Below, in pieces: positions 9,033 to 20,140 of a stretch of DNA of 64,000 nucleotides. The notes below the pieces were generated by a model, which saw only the letters and a program-made list of their open reading frames with translations, had not been told where the DNA came from and did not search any database. Every line of letters starts with the position of its first letter. Position 1 is the stretch's first letter. The DNA comes from Cryobacterium sp. GrIS_2_6 (GTDB lineage Bacteria > Actinomycetota > Actinomycetes > Actinomycetales > Microbacteriaceae): the NCBI RefSeq assembly GCF_035984545.1, contig NZ_JAXCHP010000001.1, forward strand, positions 2,356,001 to 2,420,000. The letters are read 5' to 3'. Made by a program: the position numbers and the translations under genes.

Positions 9033-11626
9033 TACTTGTCCTTGTCTGACCCGTTCAGGGACGGCATCGACTTCTGGACCTGCATGAGGAACTCCACGTT
9101 GGAGGACGTCTCCTTGAGGCGGCCGAGGACGACCTCGAGTGCCTGCTGCTGGTCGAGTCCGGCAAGCGCACGACGCAGCTTCCAGGTGACCTTGACCTCG
9201 TCCGAGCTCATCAGCATTTCTTCACGACGGGTGCCGGATGCGTTCACATCGACCGCCGGGAAGATCCGCTTGTCGGCGAGCTGGCGGGAAAGGCGCAGCT
9301 CCATGTTGCCTGTGCCCTTGAACTCCTCGAAAATGACCTCGTCCATCTTGGAGCCGGTCTCGACGAGCGCGGACGCGAGAATGGTGAGCGAGCCACCGTT
9401 CTCGATGTTGCGCGCGGCGCCGAAGAAGCGCTTGGGCGGGTACAGGGCGGATGCGTCGACTCCACCGGAGAGGATCCGGCCGGACGGCGGCGCGGTCAGG
9501 TTGTACGCCCGGCCGAGTCGCGTGATCGAGTCGAGGAGCACGACGACGTCGTGTCCGAGTTCCACGAGGCGCTTGGCGCGCTCGATGGCGAGCTCGGCGA
9601 CCGTGGTGTGGTCCTCGGCCGGGCGGTCGAAGGTGGATGCGATGACCTCACCCTTGACCGTGCGCTGCATGTCGGTGACCTCTTCCGGCCGCTCGTCGAC
9701 CAGCACGACCATGAGGTGGACCTCGGGGTTGTTGGTGGCGATGGCGTTCGCGATCTGCTGCATGACGATGGTCTTGCCGGCCTTGGGCGGCGCGACGATG
9801 AGGCCGCGCTGGCCCTTCCCGATCGGGGCGACGAGGTCGATGATGCGCTGGGTGAGCTTGCCGGGCTCGGTCTCGAGGCGGAGACGCTCCTGCGGGTACA
9901 GCGGGGTAAGCTTCTGGAACTCGACGCGGTTGGCGGCTTCCTCGACGGACAGGCCGTTGATCGAGTCGACCTTGACGATCGCGTTGTACTTCTGGCGGCC
10001 GTTCTGGTCTCCCTCGTGCGGCTGGCGGATGGAGCCGACGACGGCGTCACCCTTCCGCAGGTTGTACTTCTTGACCTGGCCGAGGGAGACGTACACGTCG
10101 CTCGCACCGGGCAGGTAGCCGGAGGTGCGCACGAACGCGTAATTGTCGAGGACGTCGAGGATGCCGGCGACGGGGATCAGCACGTCGTCGTCGTTCAGCT
10201 CGGGCTCGAAGTCGTCGCCGGCGTTGACGCCGCGGCGCTTGCGGTCACGGAACCGGTTACGGTTGCTGCGGCTGTTCAGGTCGTCGTCCTGGCCACGGTC
10301 CTGCTGGTTGCGGTCCTGCTGGCCGCGCTCCTGCTGCTGGGCCTGACGGTCCTGGTTGCGTTCCTGGTTGCGCTCCTGCTGGGCCTGGCGGTCCTGCTGG
10401 TTGCGGTCCTGCTGCGCCTGGCGGTCCTGGTTGCGGTCCTGCTGGGACTGGTTGTTCCGGTCCTGCTGTCCCGCGTTGTTGCGGTCCTGATTGCGGTCCT
10501 GGTTGTCCTGGCCTCGCTCGGCGTTCTGGTTCTGCTGGTTCTGGTTGCGGTTCGACTGGCGGCCGTTCTGCTGGCGGGAGTTGTCGTCCTGCTCGCCGCT
10601 CGTCTGGTTCTGGTTGCCGCCCCGGTTGCGGTTGCGGTTGCGACCCTGGCGCGGCTGTTCGACCTGCTCGGTGGACTCGTCGGAGTCCGTGTCGGCGGTG
10701 ACCGTCTCGGCGGTGACCGTCTCGGCGTCCGCCGTGCGGTTGCCGGCGAAGTGGTCGACGGGCGCCTCGGCGGAGGCCTCGTCGGTCGTGGCTGCCTCAT
10801 CGGTCGCGACGGGGATGCCCGCCGTGCCCTGTGCGAGTTCGTCGTTCAGGGCGTCGATGCGGCTGCGCGCGTCGATGCTGTTGCGGGCGGAACCATTGCG
10901 TCCGTTGCCGCGGGCGCTGCTGCGGCGCGAGCGGCCGGTGGTGACGGGGGCCTCGGTGACCTCGGCGGTCTCGGTGTCGGTCGCTGCGGCATCCGTCGTG
11001 GCGGAAGACGCGGGCGCTTCGCTGACGGGAACCTCGACGACGGGAGCCTCGACGACGGGAGCTTCCGCGGACGGCACCTCGGTGGGGGCCTCGGTCGCTG
11101 CTGCCTCCGCGGCGGCCTTGACCGACACGGACGTGGCGCGCTTGCGCGCCTGGCGGACCGGCTTCTCGGCGGCGACAGGGGCCTCCGTGGTTCCGGTGCC
11201 ACCAGCGTAGGTGGTGGGGGCCGTGGTGCGACGGGTCGTCGCGGCGGCGTCCGGGAGGATGAGGCCGATGCCGAGGTCGCCGTCAGCGTTGACGTGCGCG
11301 GCGGCGGGGGCAGCGGTCGCGGTGGTCGCGCGGCGCGGCGCACGCTTGCGCGGCGGGGCTTCGACGAGAGTCGCGGTCACGGCTGCTGCTGCGGCCGGCT
11401 CGGAAACGACCGGCTCGGTCGCTGCGAAGGCGGGGATTTCGAGCTCGGGGCTCACGGTGTCGCCACCGGCCTGGACGGCGGTGATGGCGGCGACGAGCTC
11501 GCCCTTGCGGAGCTTGGAGGAGCCGGGGATGCCCAGTTCGAGCGCGAGAGCCTGAAGCTCTGCGACACGGAGGGTTCCCAGGCGGGATGAGTCCGCGGCA
11601 CTTGCGCGGAGGTTGACGTCAGTCAC
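9032..11626 (-). CDS. rho: Transcription termination factor Rho with large disordered N-terminal region
   Basis: Rho is a hexameric RNA-dependent ATPase that terminates transcription. The 864-residue protein is about twice the length of E. coli Rho. Residues 1-45 form the Rho N domain ([20 protein letters not shown]). About residues 60-470 are Ala/Glu/Thr-rich, then Asn/Gln/Arg/Asp-rich and repetitive. The RNA-binding and ATPase domains follow, with Walker A APPKAGKT and the [11 protein letters not shown] segment. GTG 11626 is preferred over 11749 because AAAGGA lies nine bases upstream. The 283-bp leader to thrB contains no gene. Confidence 0.97.
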   Translation of the reverse strand: MTDVNLRASAADSSRLGTLRVAELQALALELGIPGSSKLRKGELVAAITAVQAGGDTVSPELEIPAFAATEPVVSEPAAAAAVTATLVEAPPRKRAPRRATTATAAPAAAHVNADGDLGIGLILPDAAATTRRTTAPTTYAGGTGTTEAPVAAEKPVRQARKRATSVSVKAAAEAAATEAPTEVPSAEAPVVEAPVVEVPVSEAPASSATTDAAATDTETAEVTEAPVTTGRSRRSSARGNGRNGSARNSIDARSRIDALNDELAQGTAGIPVATDEAATTDEASAEAPVDHFAGNRTADAETVTAETVTADTDSDESTEQVEQPRQGRNRNRNRGGNQNQTSGEQDDNSRQQNGRQSNRNQNQQNQNAERGQDNQDRNQDRNNAGQQDRNNQSQQDRNQDRQAQQDRNQQDRQAQQERNQERNQDRQAQQQERGQQDRNQQDRGQDDDLNSRSNRNRFRDRKRRGVNAGDDFEPELNDDDVLIPVAGILDVLDNYAFVRTSGYLPGASDVYVSLGQVKKYNLRKGDAVVGSIRQPHEGDQNGRQKYNAIVKVDSINGLSVEEAANRVEFQKLTPLYPQERLRLETEPGKLTQRIIDLVAPIGKGQRGLIVAPPKAGKTIVMQQIANAIATNNPEVHLMVVLVDERPEEVTDMQRTVKGEVIASTFDRPAEDHTTVAELAIERAKRLVELGHDVVVLLDSITRLGRAYNLTAPPSGRILSGGVDASALYPPKRFFGAARNIENGGSLTILASALVETGSKMDEVIFEEFKGTGNMELRLSRQLADKRIFPAVDVNASGTRREEMLMSSDEVKVTWKLRRALAGLDQQQALEVVLGRLKETSSNVEFLMQVQKSMPSLNGSDKDK

Positions 11627-11704
11627 GAAAATTTGTCCTTTCCCCCGGCACGAACGTTTACGAAAACCGGGGAAGCTGTGGCAACGTCGGAGGCGCTGCG
11701 GGTG

Positions 11705-11730
11705 GTTCAATCCCACAGAAAGTGGATTGA
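11705..11730 (-). other. Small inverted repeat in the rho leader
   Basis: TCAATCCCAC and GTGGATTGA face each other across AGAAA about 80 bp upstream of the rho start, with one bulged base. It may fold in the rho leader RNA. Nothing else in 11627-11909 is recognisable. Confidence 0.3.
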
Positions 11731-11909
11731 AGTGAACACACACAGCCACGCACAGATGTCGCGATAGCAGTGAGTTACGGGAAATGCACCATCGAAAGGA
11801 ACCGGTCGTTAGGCGATTTCTTCGGGTACGCCATCGACTCTAGCAGAGCATTCCGAGAACGGATGCCGCGCATCCCCGGCCGCGGCACCCCCCGTTCGCG
11901 CGCTTCAGG

Positions 11910-12875
11910 TCAGGCGGCGGCTGCCGTGTCCGTGCGGGTGACGGTCGCGCCCTGGAAGTCCACGGCGAGCATGAGTGCCTGCCAGGGGGTCTCCGAGTTC
12001 GCGGCGACGAGCTCCGCGGCGACGAGGCGCTGGCCGGGGTCGCTCGCGAGCACGAGGATCGACGGGCCGGCTCCGGAGACGACGGCCGCGAAGCCGTGGT
12101 CCCTGAGCAGGGTGATCAGCCGGTTGGTCTCGGGCATCGCGGCGGCACGGTAGCTCTGGTGCAGCTTGTCCTCTGTCGCGGCGAGCAGCAGCTCCGGGCT
12201 CTGAATGAGCGCGGCGATGAGCAGCGCGGAGCGGGACAAGTTGAAGACGGCGTCCTCGTGCGGCACGGTCTCGGGCTGGAGGCTGCGGGCGAGCGCGGTC
12301 GACATGGCCTGTTCCGGCACGAACACGAGCGGCTTCACGCCGCGGTGCACCATCAGCTTCTTGTGCCGGGGGCCCTCAGGGGTCGTCCAGGCGATCGTGA
12401 GGCCGCCGAAGAGCGCGGGCGCGACGTTGTCCGGGTGCCCCTCCATCTCGGTGGCGAGGGTGAGCAGTGCTTCCGAGTCGATGTCCACGATTCCCTCGAG
12501 CAGGCCCTTGGCTGCCATGATCCCGGAGACGATCGCCGCCCCAGAGGATCCCATGCCGCGGCCGTGCGGGATCTTGTTGTGGGCGACGAGAGCGAGGCCC
12601 GGCATCCGCTGCCCATAGGCGGCGAAGGTGTGCGCGATGGCCTGCACGACGAGGTTCGTCTCGTCGGTCGGCACCACGCCCGCGCCGACGCCCTGCACGT
12701 CGACGAACACGCCGGGTTCCTCGCGCACGCTCACGTCGAGGCGGTCGTAGTAGGAGAGGGCGAGGCCGAGGGTGTCGAAGCCGGGGCCGAGGTTCGCGGT
12801 CGTCGCGGGCACCTGGACGGTCACCGAACGGCCGGCGAGGAGGGAGGGACCGGACACGGCTTCGGCCAGGGTCAC
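11910..12875 (-). CDS. thrB: Homoserine kinase
   Basis: This GHMP-family kinase phosphorylates homoserine for threonine synthesis. The 321-residue protein has the N-terminal VPATTANLGPGFDTLGLAL motif and the ATP-binding motif PHGRGMGSSGAAIV. The start GTG at 12875 overlaps the thrC stop (GTGA). The open frame extends to 12971 but that would run deep into thrC. It is the last gene of the lysA-hom-thrC-thrB run. Confidence 0.96.
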   Translation of the reverse strand: MTLAEAVSGPSLLAGRSVTVQVPATTANLGPGFDTLGLALSYYDRLDVSVREEPGVFVDVQGVGAGVVPTDETNLVVQAIAHTFAAYGQRMPGLALVAHNKIPHGRGMGSSGAAIVSGIMAAKGLLEGIVDIDSEALLTLATEMEGHPDNVAPALFGGLTIAWTTPEGPRHKKLMVHRGVKPLVFVPEQAMSTALARSLQPETVPHEDAVFNLSRSALLIAALIQSPELLLAATEDKLHQSYRAAAMPETNRLITLLRDHGFAAVVSGAGPSILVLASDPGQRLVAAELVAANSETPWQALMLAVDFQGATVTRTDTAAAA

Positions 12876-13987
12876 TTCTTGACCAGACCGAGGACGCTGG
12901 CGATTTCGGCGGTGTCGACGGGCACGACTGTCGGCGTGATCTCGGCGCCGTCCGCGGTGCGGAGCGCCCACTGGGGGTCCTTGAGGCCGTGGCCGGTGAC
13001 CGTGAGCACGACCGTCGCGCCGGCCGGGATGAGCCCGGCTTCGGCACGCTCGAGGAGACCGGCGACGCTGATCGCAGAGGCGGGTTCGACGAAGATGCCG
13101 ACCTCTGCGGAGAGGATGCGGTAAGCCTCGAGGATCTTGGCGTCGCTGATCGCGCCGAAGTAGCCGTTCGTGAGCTTCTGCGCCGCGAGGGCGAGGTCCC
13201 AGGACGCCGGGTTGCCGATACGGATGGCGCTCGCGATGGTCTCGGGGTGGTCGACGCGGTGGCCGAGCACGATCGGGGCGCTGCCTGCGGCCTGGAAGCC
13301 GAACATGCGCGGGAGCTTCGTGGTCGCGCCGCGCTCGAGTTCTTCGGTGTAGCCGCGGGTGTACGCGGTGTAGTTTCCGGCGTTTCCGACGGGGACGATG
13401 TGGATGTCCGGCGCGTCTTCGAGCACCTCGACAACCTCGAAGGCCGCCGTCTTCTGGCCCTCGATGCGGTCGGGGTTGACCGAGTTGACGAGGTGCACCG
13501 GGTAGTTCGCCGAGAGGTCGCGGGCGATGTCGAGGCAGTCGTCGAAGTTGCCCTGCACCTGCAGGAGCTGCGCGTTGTGCGCGATGGCCTGGCTGAGCTT
13601 GCCGAGGGCGATCTTGCCCTCCGGCACGAGCACGACCGCGAGGATGCCGGCGTGGGTCGCGTATGCGGCTGCCGACGCAGAGGTGTTGCCGGTCGAGGCG
13701 CAGATGACGGCCTTAGCGCCGTCTTCGACGGCCTTCGAGATCGCCATCGTCATGCCACGGTCCTTGAAGGAGCCGGTCGGGTTCATGCCCTCGTACTTGA
13801 TCCAGACCTTCGCGCCGGTGCGCTTCGACAGCGCGGGGGCGGGAATCAACGGCGTGCCGCCCTCGCCGAGCGTGATGATCGGGGTCGCGTCGGTGATGTT
13901 CAGGCGGTCGGCGTATTCACGCAGCACACCCCGCCACTGACGGGACTGGGTCTTCACGGCCTGCGTGGACTCTCGTTCGCTGGACAT
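12872..13987 (-). CDS. thrC: Threonine synthase
   Basis: This PLP enzyme converts O-phosphohomoserine to threonine. The 371-residue protein carries the PLP-lysine motif PTGSFKDRGM near residue 74 and the phosphate-binding GNAGNYTAY loop. It is the short actinobacterial/Bacillus class, without the long N-terminal part of the yeast type. Its ATG overlaps the hom stop (TGATG) and its end overlaps thrB. Confidence 0.97.
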   Translation of the reverse strand: MSSERESTQAVKTQSRQWRGVLREYADRLNITDATPIITLGEGGTPLIPAPALSKRTGAKVWIKYEGMNPTGSFKDRGMTMAISKAVEDGAKAVICASTGNTSASAAAYATHAGILAVVLVPEGKIALGKLSQAIAHNAQLLQVQGNFDDCLDIARDLSANYPVHLVNSVNPDRIEGQKTAAFEVVEVLEDAPDIHIVPVGNAGNYTAYTRGYTEELERGATTKLPRMFGFQAAGSAPIVLGHRVDHPETIASAIRIGNPASWDLALAAQKLTNGYFGAISDAKILEAYRILSAEVGIFVEPASAISVAGLLERAEAGLIPAGATVVLTVTGHGLKDPQWALRTADGAEITPTVVPVDTAEIASVLGLVKK

Positions 13988-15324
13988 CAGGCTCCTTCAA
14001 CTCTCAAAACGGATGCGACGGTGGTGACAAATCTGTTGGCGGCGAGGTCGGTCACGGTGGCGGCGAGCGCCGCCTCCGTCGCCTCGTGGGTTCCGATCAC
14101 AAGGGTAGCCGTGGACGGGACGGCCGCGTGACTGGACGTCAGGGGACGTGCGGGGGTCATCGACTGCTCGACGAGGGCCAGCGAGACGCCTCGCTCGCTG
14201 AACACCCCGGCCAGGGTCGCGAGCACGCCCGGCTCGTCAGTGACCTCGAGGGTGACCGCGTAGCGGGTCGTGATGCTGCCGATGTCGAAAACGGGCAGGT
14301 CGGCGTGGATCGACGCCGCGACTCCGGGGCCGCCGGCGATGTGGCGGCGGGCGAGGGAGACAAGGTCGCCGAGCACTGCGGACGCGGTCTCGACTCCCCC
14401 GGCGCCCGCCCCGTAGAACATCAGGCTGCCGGCGGATTCGGCCTCGACGAAGACGGCGTTGTTCGCACCGTGCACGGCCGCGAGCGGGTGGCTGCGCGGC
14501 ACCATCGCGGGATATACCCGGGCGGAGACGCCGGCCTGGCCGGTCGCGGCATCCGTGATGCGTTCGCAGATGGCGAGGAGCTTGACGACGTAGCCGGCCT
14601 TGCGGGCGGACTCGATCTGCGCGGGCGTGACCTCGGTGATGCCTTCGCGGTAGACGGATGCGAGCGGCACGTGGGTGTGGAAGGCGAGGCTCGCGAGAAT
14701 GGCCGCCTTCTGCGCCGCGTCGTAGCCGCCGATGTCCGCGGTCGGGTCGGCTTCGGCGTAGCCGAGCTCTGTCGCGGTGGCGAGGGCTTCCTCGAGGCTG
14801 TCTCCGTCGGTGTCCATCCGGTCGAGGATGAAGTTCGTGGTGCCGTTGACGATGCCGAGGATGCGGTTGATCTGGTCGCCGCCGAGGCTGTCGCGCAAGG
14901 GCCGCAGGATCGGGATGGCGCCGGCGACGGCGGCCTCGTAGTTGAGCTGGGCGCCGACCTGGTCTGCGACGGCGAAGAGTTCTGGCCCGTGGGTCGCGAG
15001 GAGCGCCTTGTTCGCGGTGACGACATCCGCCCCGGAGTTCATCGCCATCAGGATGTAGCTGCGGGCCGGTTCGATGCCGCCGAGCAGTTCGATGACGACG
15101 TCCGCGCCGAGGATGAGGGATTCGGCGTCGGTCGTGAAGAGCTCGTGCGGCAGGTCGACGGTGCGTTCGGCGTTGACGTCGCGCACGAGGATGCCGACGA
15201 GTTCGAGGCCGGCGCCGACCCGGTTGGCGAATTCCTCGCTCTGCTCGAGCAGCAGCCGAGCGACCTGGGCGCCGACGTTGCCGCCGCCCAGGAGGGCGAC
15301 GCGCAGGTTGCGGTATTCGATCAT
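13987..15324 (-). CDS. hom: Homoserine dehydrogenase
   Basis: The enzyme reduces aspartate semialdehyde to homoserine. The 445-residue monofunctional form has the dinucleotide-binding LLGGGNVGAQVARLL at the N-terminus, the catalytic domain, and a C-terminal ACT domain (about residues 355-435, VTLEVTDEPGVLATLAGVF) that probably gives threonine feedback control. It starts inside the lysA stop (ATGA overlap). Confidence 0.97.
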   Translation of the reverse strand: MIEYRNLRVALLGGGNVGAQVARLLLEQSEEFANRVGAGLELVGILVRDVNAERTVDLPHELFTTDAESLILGADVVIELLGGIEPARSYILMAMNSGADVVTANKALLATHGPELFAVADQVGAQLNYEAAVAGAIPILRPLRDSLGGDQINRILGIVNGTTNFILDRMDTDGDSLEEALATATELGYAEADPTADIGGYDAAQKAAILASLAFHTHVPLASVYREGITEVTPAQIESARKAGYVVKLLAICERITDAATGQAGVSARVYPAMVPRSHPLAAVHGANNAVFVEAESAGSLMFYGAGAGGVETASAVLGDLVSLARRHIAGGPGVAASIHADLPVFDIGSITTRYAVTLEVTDEPGVLATLAGVFSERGVSLALVEQSMTPARPLTSSHAAVPSTATLVIGTHEATEAALAATVTDLAANRFVTTVASVLRVEGA

Positions 15325-16754
15325 CGGATGGCTTCCTTAGGTTGATCGGTGCCTGCGGGGGCCGCGACGACGGCGGTGATCCCGGTGTCGCGGGCGAGCA
15401 GGTCGGCGATCGTCTCGCCGCGGACGAGCAGCCGGGCGGCGCCGTCCAGCACGGCGACGACCGGCGGGCGGCCGAGGTAGTTGTAGTTGCTCGCGAGGGA
15501 GTAGCAGTAGGCACCAGTCGCGGCGACGGCGAGAAGGTCGCCGGGCCCGACGTCGCCGGGCAGGTAGTCGGCGTCGACGACGATGTCGCCGCTCTCGCAG
15601 TGCTTGCCCGCGACGCGTACGAGCACGGGCTCGGCGGTGCTCGTGCGGCCCGCGAGCCGCACAGAGTAGTCCGCACCATAGAGGGCTGGCCGGGCGTTGT
15701 CGCTCATGCCGCCGTCGATGCTCACGTAGAGCCGGGTCGCGCCGGACACGTCGACGGCCTTGGTGGTGCCGACCTCGTACAGGGTGATGCCCGCCGGACC
15801 GATGATGGAGCGGCCGGGCTCGAAGGCGACGACGGGCACCGGGATGCCGCGCGCGGCACACTCTGCCGCGACGATGTCGGCCAGGCGGGCGGCGAGTTCG
15901 TGGATCGGGGTGGGCGTGTCCGCATCGGTGTACGCGATGCCGAAGCCGCCGCCGAGATTGAGCTCGGGAACCGGGCCGCCGGCGAGGAGCGCGGCGTGCA
16001 CGGCCAGCAGGCGGGAGGCGGACTCTGCGAACCCGTCGGCCCCGAAGATCTGCGAACCGATGTGGCAGTGCAGGCTGATGAAGCGCAGGGCCGGCTCCGC
16101 GCGGATCAGGCCGACGAGGCGCGGCGCATCCTCGAGCGTGACGCCGAACTTCTGGTCCTCGTGCGCGGTGGCGAGGAACTCGTGGGTGTGCGCGTGCACG
16201 CCGCTGTTGACCCGGAGCCGCACGTTCTGCACGATGCCGTGCCGAGCCGCTGCGGCGGCGACACGGGAGATCTCGACGGTCGAGTCGATCACGATCGTGC
16301 CGACGCCGGTGGCACAGGCCTCGTCGATCTCGGCGAGGGACTTGTTGTTGCCGTGGAAGCCGAGGCGGGCGCCGGGCGCGCCGGCCGCGAGGGCGACGGC
16401 GAGTTCCCCGCCGCTGCAGACGTCGATGTTGAGTCCCTCGGCGAGCATCCAGCGGGCGACCTCGCTCGACAGGAAGGCCTTACCTGCGTAGTAGACCTTG
16501 ACCGTGGTGCCGATGCGGGAGAATTCGGCTTCGAAGGCGAAACGGAGGGCGGATGCTCGGGCGCGGGCATCCGCTTCGTCGATGACGTAGAGCGGGGTGC
16601 CGAACCGGGCGGCCAGGTCAGGCGCGGAGACGCCGCCGATGACGAGGTCGCCGGCGGGCGCGCGGTGCATGGTCGCGGGCCAGAGGCCGGCGGAGAGCGC
16701 GTTGGCGTCTCCGGGCAGGACGAGCCAGTCGGGGGCGAGCGGGTTGGTGGCCAC
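15321..16754 (-). CDS. lysA: Diaminopimelate decarboxylase
   Basis: This PLP enzyme makes L-lysine from meso-diaminopimelate. The 477-residue protein has a TIM-barrel with the PLP lysine in VYYAGKAFLSSE, the glycine loop LNLGGGFGIAY, and the C-terminal CESGDI motif that supplies the active-site cysteine. GTG 16754 (VATNPLAPDW) with GAGG upstream was chosen over the ATG at 16865, which would add an unlikely basic leader. It heads the threonine/lysine run. Confidence 0.96.
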   Translation of the reverse strand: MATNPLAPDWLVLPGDANALSAGLWPATMHRAPAGDLVIGGVSAPDLAARFGTPLYVIDEADARARASALRFAFEAEFSRIGTTVKVYYAGKAFLSSEVARWMLAEGLNIDVCSGGELAVALAAGAPGARLGFHGNNKSLAEIDEACATGVGTIVIDSTVEISRVAAAAARHGIVQNVRLRVNSGVHAHTHEFLATAHEDQKFGVTLEDAPRLVGLIRAEPALRFISLHCHIGSQIFGADGFAESASRLLAVHAALLAGGPVPELNLGGGFGIAYTDADTPTPIHELAARLADIVAAECAARGIPVPVVAFEPGRSIIGPAGITLYEVGTTKAVDVSGATRLYVSIDGGMSDNARPALYGADYSVRLAGRTSTAEPVLVRVAGKHCESGDIVVDADYLPGDVGPGDLLAVAATGAYCYSLASNYNYLGRPPVVAVLDGAARLLVRGETIADLLARDTGITAVVAAPAGTDQPKEAIR

Positions 16755-16898
16755 GGGTGAAAACCTCACGGGAAAGTCGAGTGGGTGTCTCACTGAGTGG
16801 CGAGCGAACCCGGATTGGTCCCTGAAGCCAGTGAAGATTCCGCCGGTATGACAGCGAACCTGCACCGATTCTAGCGAGCAAGGGGTGCGCGCGCCGAA

Positions 16899-17718
16899 TC
16901 AGCCGGCGGAGCAGGTGCCGAGGGTGGTCAGCGACTGCGCGGTGAGCATCAGGGTGCTCGACTCCAGCGTAATGCGCGCCCGCCCCGGTGTGACGTCGAC
17001 GCCGGCCAGGTTGACGCCCTCGGGGAGGTACCCGGCGACGCACACGCGGACCGGCTGCTGGCCGAGCACGAGCGGCAGAATCGCCGTCGCGTCGAGGCTG
17101 CCCGCCCCCGTGGTGATCGTCGCATTGCTCGGCGTGAAGAGCAGCGAGTCGGCCGCAGCGGTCGGGGTGGCGGTGGCCTGGTAGCCGATGTCCAGGCCGA
17201 AGACGCTCACGCTGCCCTCGTACTGCACGGTGCCGTCGCCGAGCACGAGGTTGGCTGCGGGCGCCCCCTTCGGCAGGGCCGCTGCGAGCAGGGTGTTGAG
17301 CGCAGCCTGGTCGAGGTCGACTGTTCCGCGCACGTCGCCGACCTGGTTGGCCTGGTCGACGGGCACGTCGGTCGCGACGAGGTGCACGGATGCCGGCACG
17401 CCGTTCACCGTGAGGGTGGGAGCGACCAGGGTGACCCGGTCGAAGCTCCCCATCAGGTACTGCGCGATCACGGACAGGCCGCCGATCGAGACGGACACGA
17501 CGCCCGTGACCGAATCGGGCAAGTGCGCCGCGATCTCGGCCTTCGCCCGGTTCTCGGCGTAATTGCGCACGCCGGCATCGGCGATGAAGAAGGCGGCGAC
17601 GAGGGCGAGCACCACGATCGTCGCGATGATGAAACCGCTCAGGCCACGGCGCCTGCGCGTTGCGGCTCCCCTGCCCGTTGCGGCCTCCCGGTCCAGTGCC
17701 CCGTCCCGGTCCACGGTC
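16899..17718 (-). CDS. DUF2993/LmeA-like exported lipid-binding protein
   Basis: The protein has about 273 residues: a basic cytoplasmic N-terminus, one membrane segment (residues 29-48, FIIATIVVLALVAAFFIADA) and an extracytoplasmic domain with the pattern of the DUF2993 family, named LmeA in mycobacteria, where it binds phosphoinositides and aids mannan synthesis. The substrate here is unknown. The start GTG at 17720 overlaps the argS stop (the coordinates given end at the overlap), so it is translationally coupled to argS. The 144 bp to lysA hold no other gene. Confidence 0.75.
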
Positions 17719-19408
17719 ACATCCGCTCGGGTGCAGCCACGCCGAGGAGGCCGAGGCCATTGCGGATGACCTGGCCGGTCGCGTCGTTGAGCCAGAGGCG
17801 CGTGCGGTGCAGTTCCGTGACGGGCTCGTCGCCGAGGGGGATCACCCGGCAGTTGTCGTACCAGCGGTGGTAGTAGCCGGCGACTTCTTCGATGTACCGG
17901 GCGATGCGGTGCGGCTCGCGCAGTTCGGCGGCGAGCGCGACCATGCGCGGGTATTCCTGGAGCACGCCGAGCAGGGCGGACTCGCTGTCGTGCACGAGCA
18001 GTTCCGGGGCGAAGTCGGTACGCTCGACGCCCGCTGCTGCGGCGTTGCGGGCGACGGAGCAGGTGCGCGCGTGGGCGTACTGCACGTAGAAGACCGGGTT
18101 CTCGTTGCTGTGCTTGCCGAGGAGGTCGAGGTCGATGTCGAGCGCGGTGTCGCTCGAGGAGCGCACGAGCGAGTAGCGGCCGGCGTCGACGCCGACGGCG
18201 TCGACGAGGTCGTCAAGGGTCACGATCGTGCCGGCGCGCTTGGACATCCGCAGCGGTTCGCCGTCCTTGAGCAGGTTGACCATCTGGCCGATGAGGATCT
18301 GCAGGTTGACCCCGGGAACATCACCGAAGGCCTCGACCATGGCCATCATGCGGCCGACATAGCCGTGGTGGTCTGCACCGAGCATGATCAGGTTCTGGTC
18401 GAAGCCGCGCTCGCGCTTGTCGAGGTAGTAGCCGAGGTCGCCGGAGATATAGGCCGGTTCACCGTTCGAGCGGATGATGACCCGGTCACGGTCATCACCG
18501 AAGGTCGTCGTGCGAAGCCAGATAGCGCCATCCGCTTCGAAGATGTGGCCGAGGCCGCGCAGGCGCTCGATGGCCCGGTTGACCGCGCCGGACTCATGCA
18601 GCGAGTCCTCGTGGAAGTAGACGTCGAAATCGACGCCGAAGCCGTGCAGCTTCTCCTTGATCTCGGTGAACATCAGGTCGACGCCGATCGAGCGGAAGAC
18701 TTCCTGCTGTTCCTCGCGGGGCAGGTCGGCGATCGGGGTTGTTCCGTCGTACTTGGCGACGACCTGGTCGGCGATGTCGCCGATGTACGCTCCGCCGTAG
18801 CCGTCCTCGGGGGTGTGCTCGCCGAGGTAGGCGGCGAGCACGCTGCGGGCGAAACGGTCGATCTGCGAACCGTGGTCGTTGAAGTAGTACTCACGCGTGA
18901 CATCCGCGCCCTCCGCCTGAAGCACCCGGGCGAGGCTGTCGCCCACGGCAGCCCAGCGCACCCCGCCCATGTGGATGGGGCCGGTGGGGTTGGCCGAGAC
19001 GAACTCGAGGTTGATCTTGATTCCGTCGTAGAGGTGGCCGGTGCCGTATGCGGGGCCGGCTTCGACGATAGTCTTCGCGAGCGCACCGGCGGATGCCGCT
19101 TCGAGGCGGATGTTGATGAAGCCGGGGCCGGCGATTTCGACGGAGGCCACGTCGGGCAGCGCCTCAAGCCCTGCTGCGAGTTCGGCGGCAACCTCGCGCG
19201 GCTTGTAGCCGAGCGGCTTGGCGATCTTCATCGCGATGCTCGAGGCCCAGTCGCCGTGGTCGCGGTTGCGCGGGCGTTCGAGGGTGACGTCGCCGGCGTT
19301 GGCCAGGACGGGGTCGAGCCCACCGGTGTCGATGCCTTCTGCGCGTCGGCGCTCACCCAACTGCTGGATCAGGGCGAACAGGGATTCGGAAAGCTCGGCG
19401 GGGGTCAC
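17717..19408 (-). CDS. argS: Arginyl-tRNA synthetase
   Basis: This class I synthetase charges tRNA-Arg. The 563-residue protein has the HIGH-equivalent [17 protein letters not shown], the MSKRAGTIV loop, an N-terminal Arg-S domain and a C-terminal DALR anticodon-binding domain. GTG 19408 (VTPAELSES) is taken as start since the upstream codons to 19459 run into the promoter of the divergent lipoprotein gene; the exact start is uncertain. A tRNA-Arg gene is 1.1 kb away. Confidence 0.96.
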   Translation of the reverse strand: MTPAELSESLFALIQQLGERRRAEGIDTGGLDPVLANAGDVTLERPRNRDHGDWASSIAMKIAKPLGYKPREVAAELAAGLEALPDVASVEIAGPGFINIRLEAASAGALAKTIVEAGPAYGTGHLYDGIKINLEFVSANPTGPIHMGGVRWAAVGDSLARVLQAEGADVTREYYFNDHGSQIDRFARSVLAAYLGEHTPEDGYGGAYIGDIADQVVAKYDGTTPIADLPREEQQEVFRSIGVDLMFTEIKEKLHGFGVDFDVYFHEDSLHESGAVNRAIERLRGLGHIFEADGAIWLRTTTFGDDRDRVIIRSNGEPAYISGDLGYYLDKRERGFDQNLIMLGADHHGYVGRMMAMVEAFGDVPGVNLQILIGQMVNLLKDGEPLRMSKRAGTIVTLDDLVDAVGVDAGRYSLVRSSSDTALDIDLDLLGKHSNENPVFYVQYAHARTCSVARNAAAAGVERTDFAPELLVHDSESALLGVLQEYPRMVALAAELREPHRIARYIEEVAGYYHRWYDNCRVIPLGDEPVTELHRTRLWLNDATGQVIRNGLGLLGVAAPERM

Positions 19409-19462
19409 GGAAACCAAGCTTACCGGCCCGGTTTCGCGGACCTCGCTTGGTAAGGTCAACCC

Positions 19463-20113
19463 GTGACTCTCTTCGATTCGCCCGCCTCCCCGTTCGCCCG
19501 ACGCCTGCGCGCCGGAGTCTTCCTCTGCGTCGGCGCGCTGAGTCTCATCGGCCTGTCTGGCTGCGCGGCGGATGTCGCGCCCTCGGCCTCCGGTTCGGCG
19601 AGCGCCCCCGCGACCGGGGGTTCTTCTTCGTCAGCGAGCGCATCGGCCGCCGCGACGGCAACACCGACGCCCACGCCGACCCCGGCAGGAACCGCTGTCG
19701 CGAAGGCGTGCACCGATCTGCTCACCCTGGACGACGTCTACGCGTTCAACCCGAACTACGGCACCGACCCCTCCTACAAGCCGACATCCGCATCGGCCAA
19801 GACCGCGGCCTCTTTCCAGGGACTCACCTGCGGCCTGCTCAACCAGTCGAGCGACGGCACAATCGAAATCTCTCTCACCCAGCCCAACGCACAGCTCATG
19901 ACGCAGCAGCAGGACAAGGCCGTCGCGTCTTCGAAGATCGTCCCGACCTACGGCACTCCCCCGACCGCCCAGGGTTTCTTCGCCGTGACCAACGGGATCG
20001 GCGAGGCTCAGGTCTTCACCGACACGTACTGGCTCACGATCAGCTCATCGAACTTCCTGGAACCCGGCGACGCCGAGTCCCTCGTCTCCGCGGCCCTCGG
20101 CCACCTGAAGTAG
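19463..20113 (+). CDS. Secreted lipoprotein of unknown function
   Basis: The 216-residue product has a signal peptide ending in a lipobox ([11 protein letters not shown]), so it is expected to be lipid-anchored to the outer face of the membrane. A Ser/Ala/Pro/Thr-rich linker ([10 protein letters not shown]) precedes a ~140-residue folded domain with two cysteines ([18 protein letters not shown]) that may form a disulfide. It resembles the DUF3558-type lipoprotein pattern but I cannot assign it firmly. It is divergent from argS with a short shared promoter region. Confidence 0.75.
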   Translation: MTLFDSPASPFARRLRAGVFLCVGALSLIGLSGCAADVAPSASGSASAPATGGSSSSASASAAATATPTPTPTPAGTAVAKACTDLLTLDDVYAFNPNYGTDPSYKPTSASAKTAASFQGLTCGLLNQSSDGTIEISLTQPNAQLMTQQQDKAVASSKIVPTYGTPPTAQGFFAVTNGIGEAQVFTDTYWLTISSSNFLEPGDAESLVSAALGHLK

Positions 20114-20140
20114 CTCGACCAGCCCAGCCCTGCCCCTGAG

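Noticed and set aside
10285..10640. CRISPR-like or satellite repeats
   Set aside because: The repeats are irregular codon-level repeats in the rho coding sequence (DRNQ-type units), without uniform repeat-spacer structure.
8292..11590. Long plus-strand open frames opposite prfA and rho (600-680 codons)
   Set aside because: They are antisense shadows of real genes in high-GC DNA: repetitive Leu/Val/Arg composition, no ribosome-binding sites and no family resemblance.
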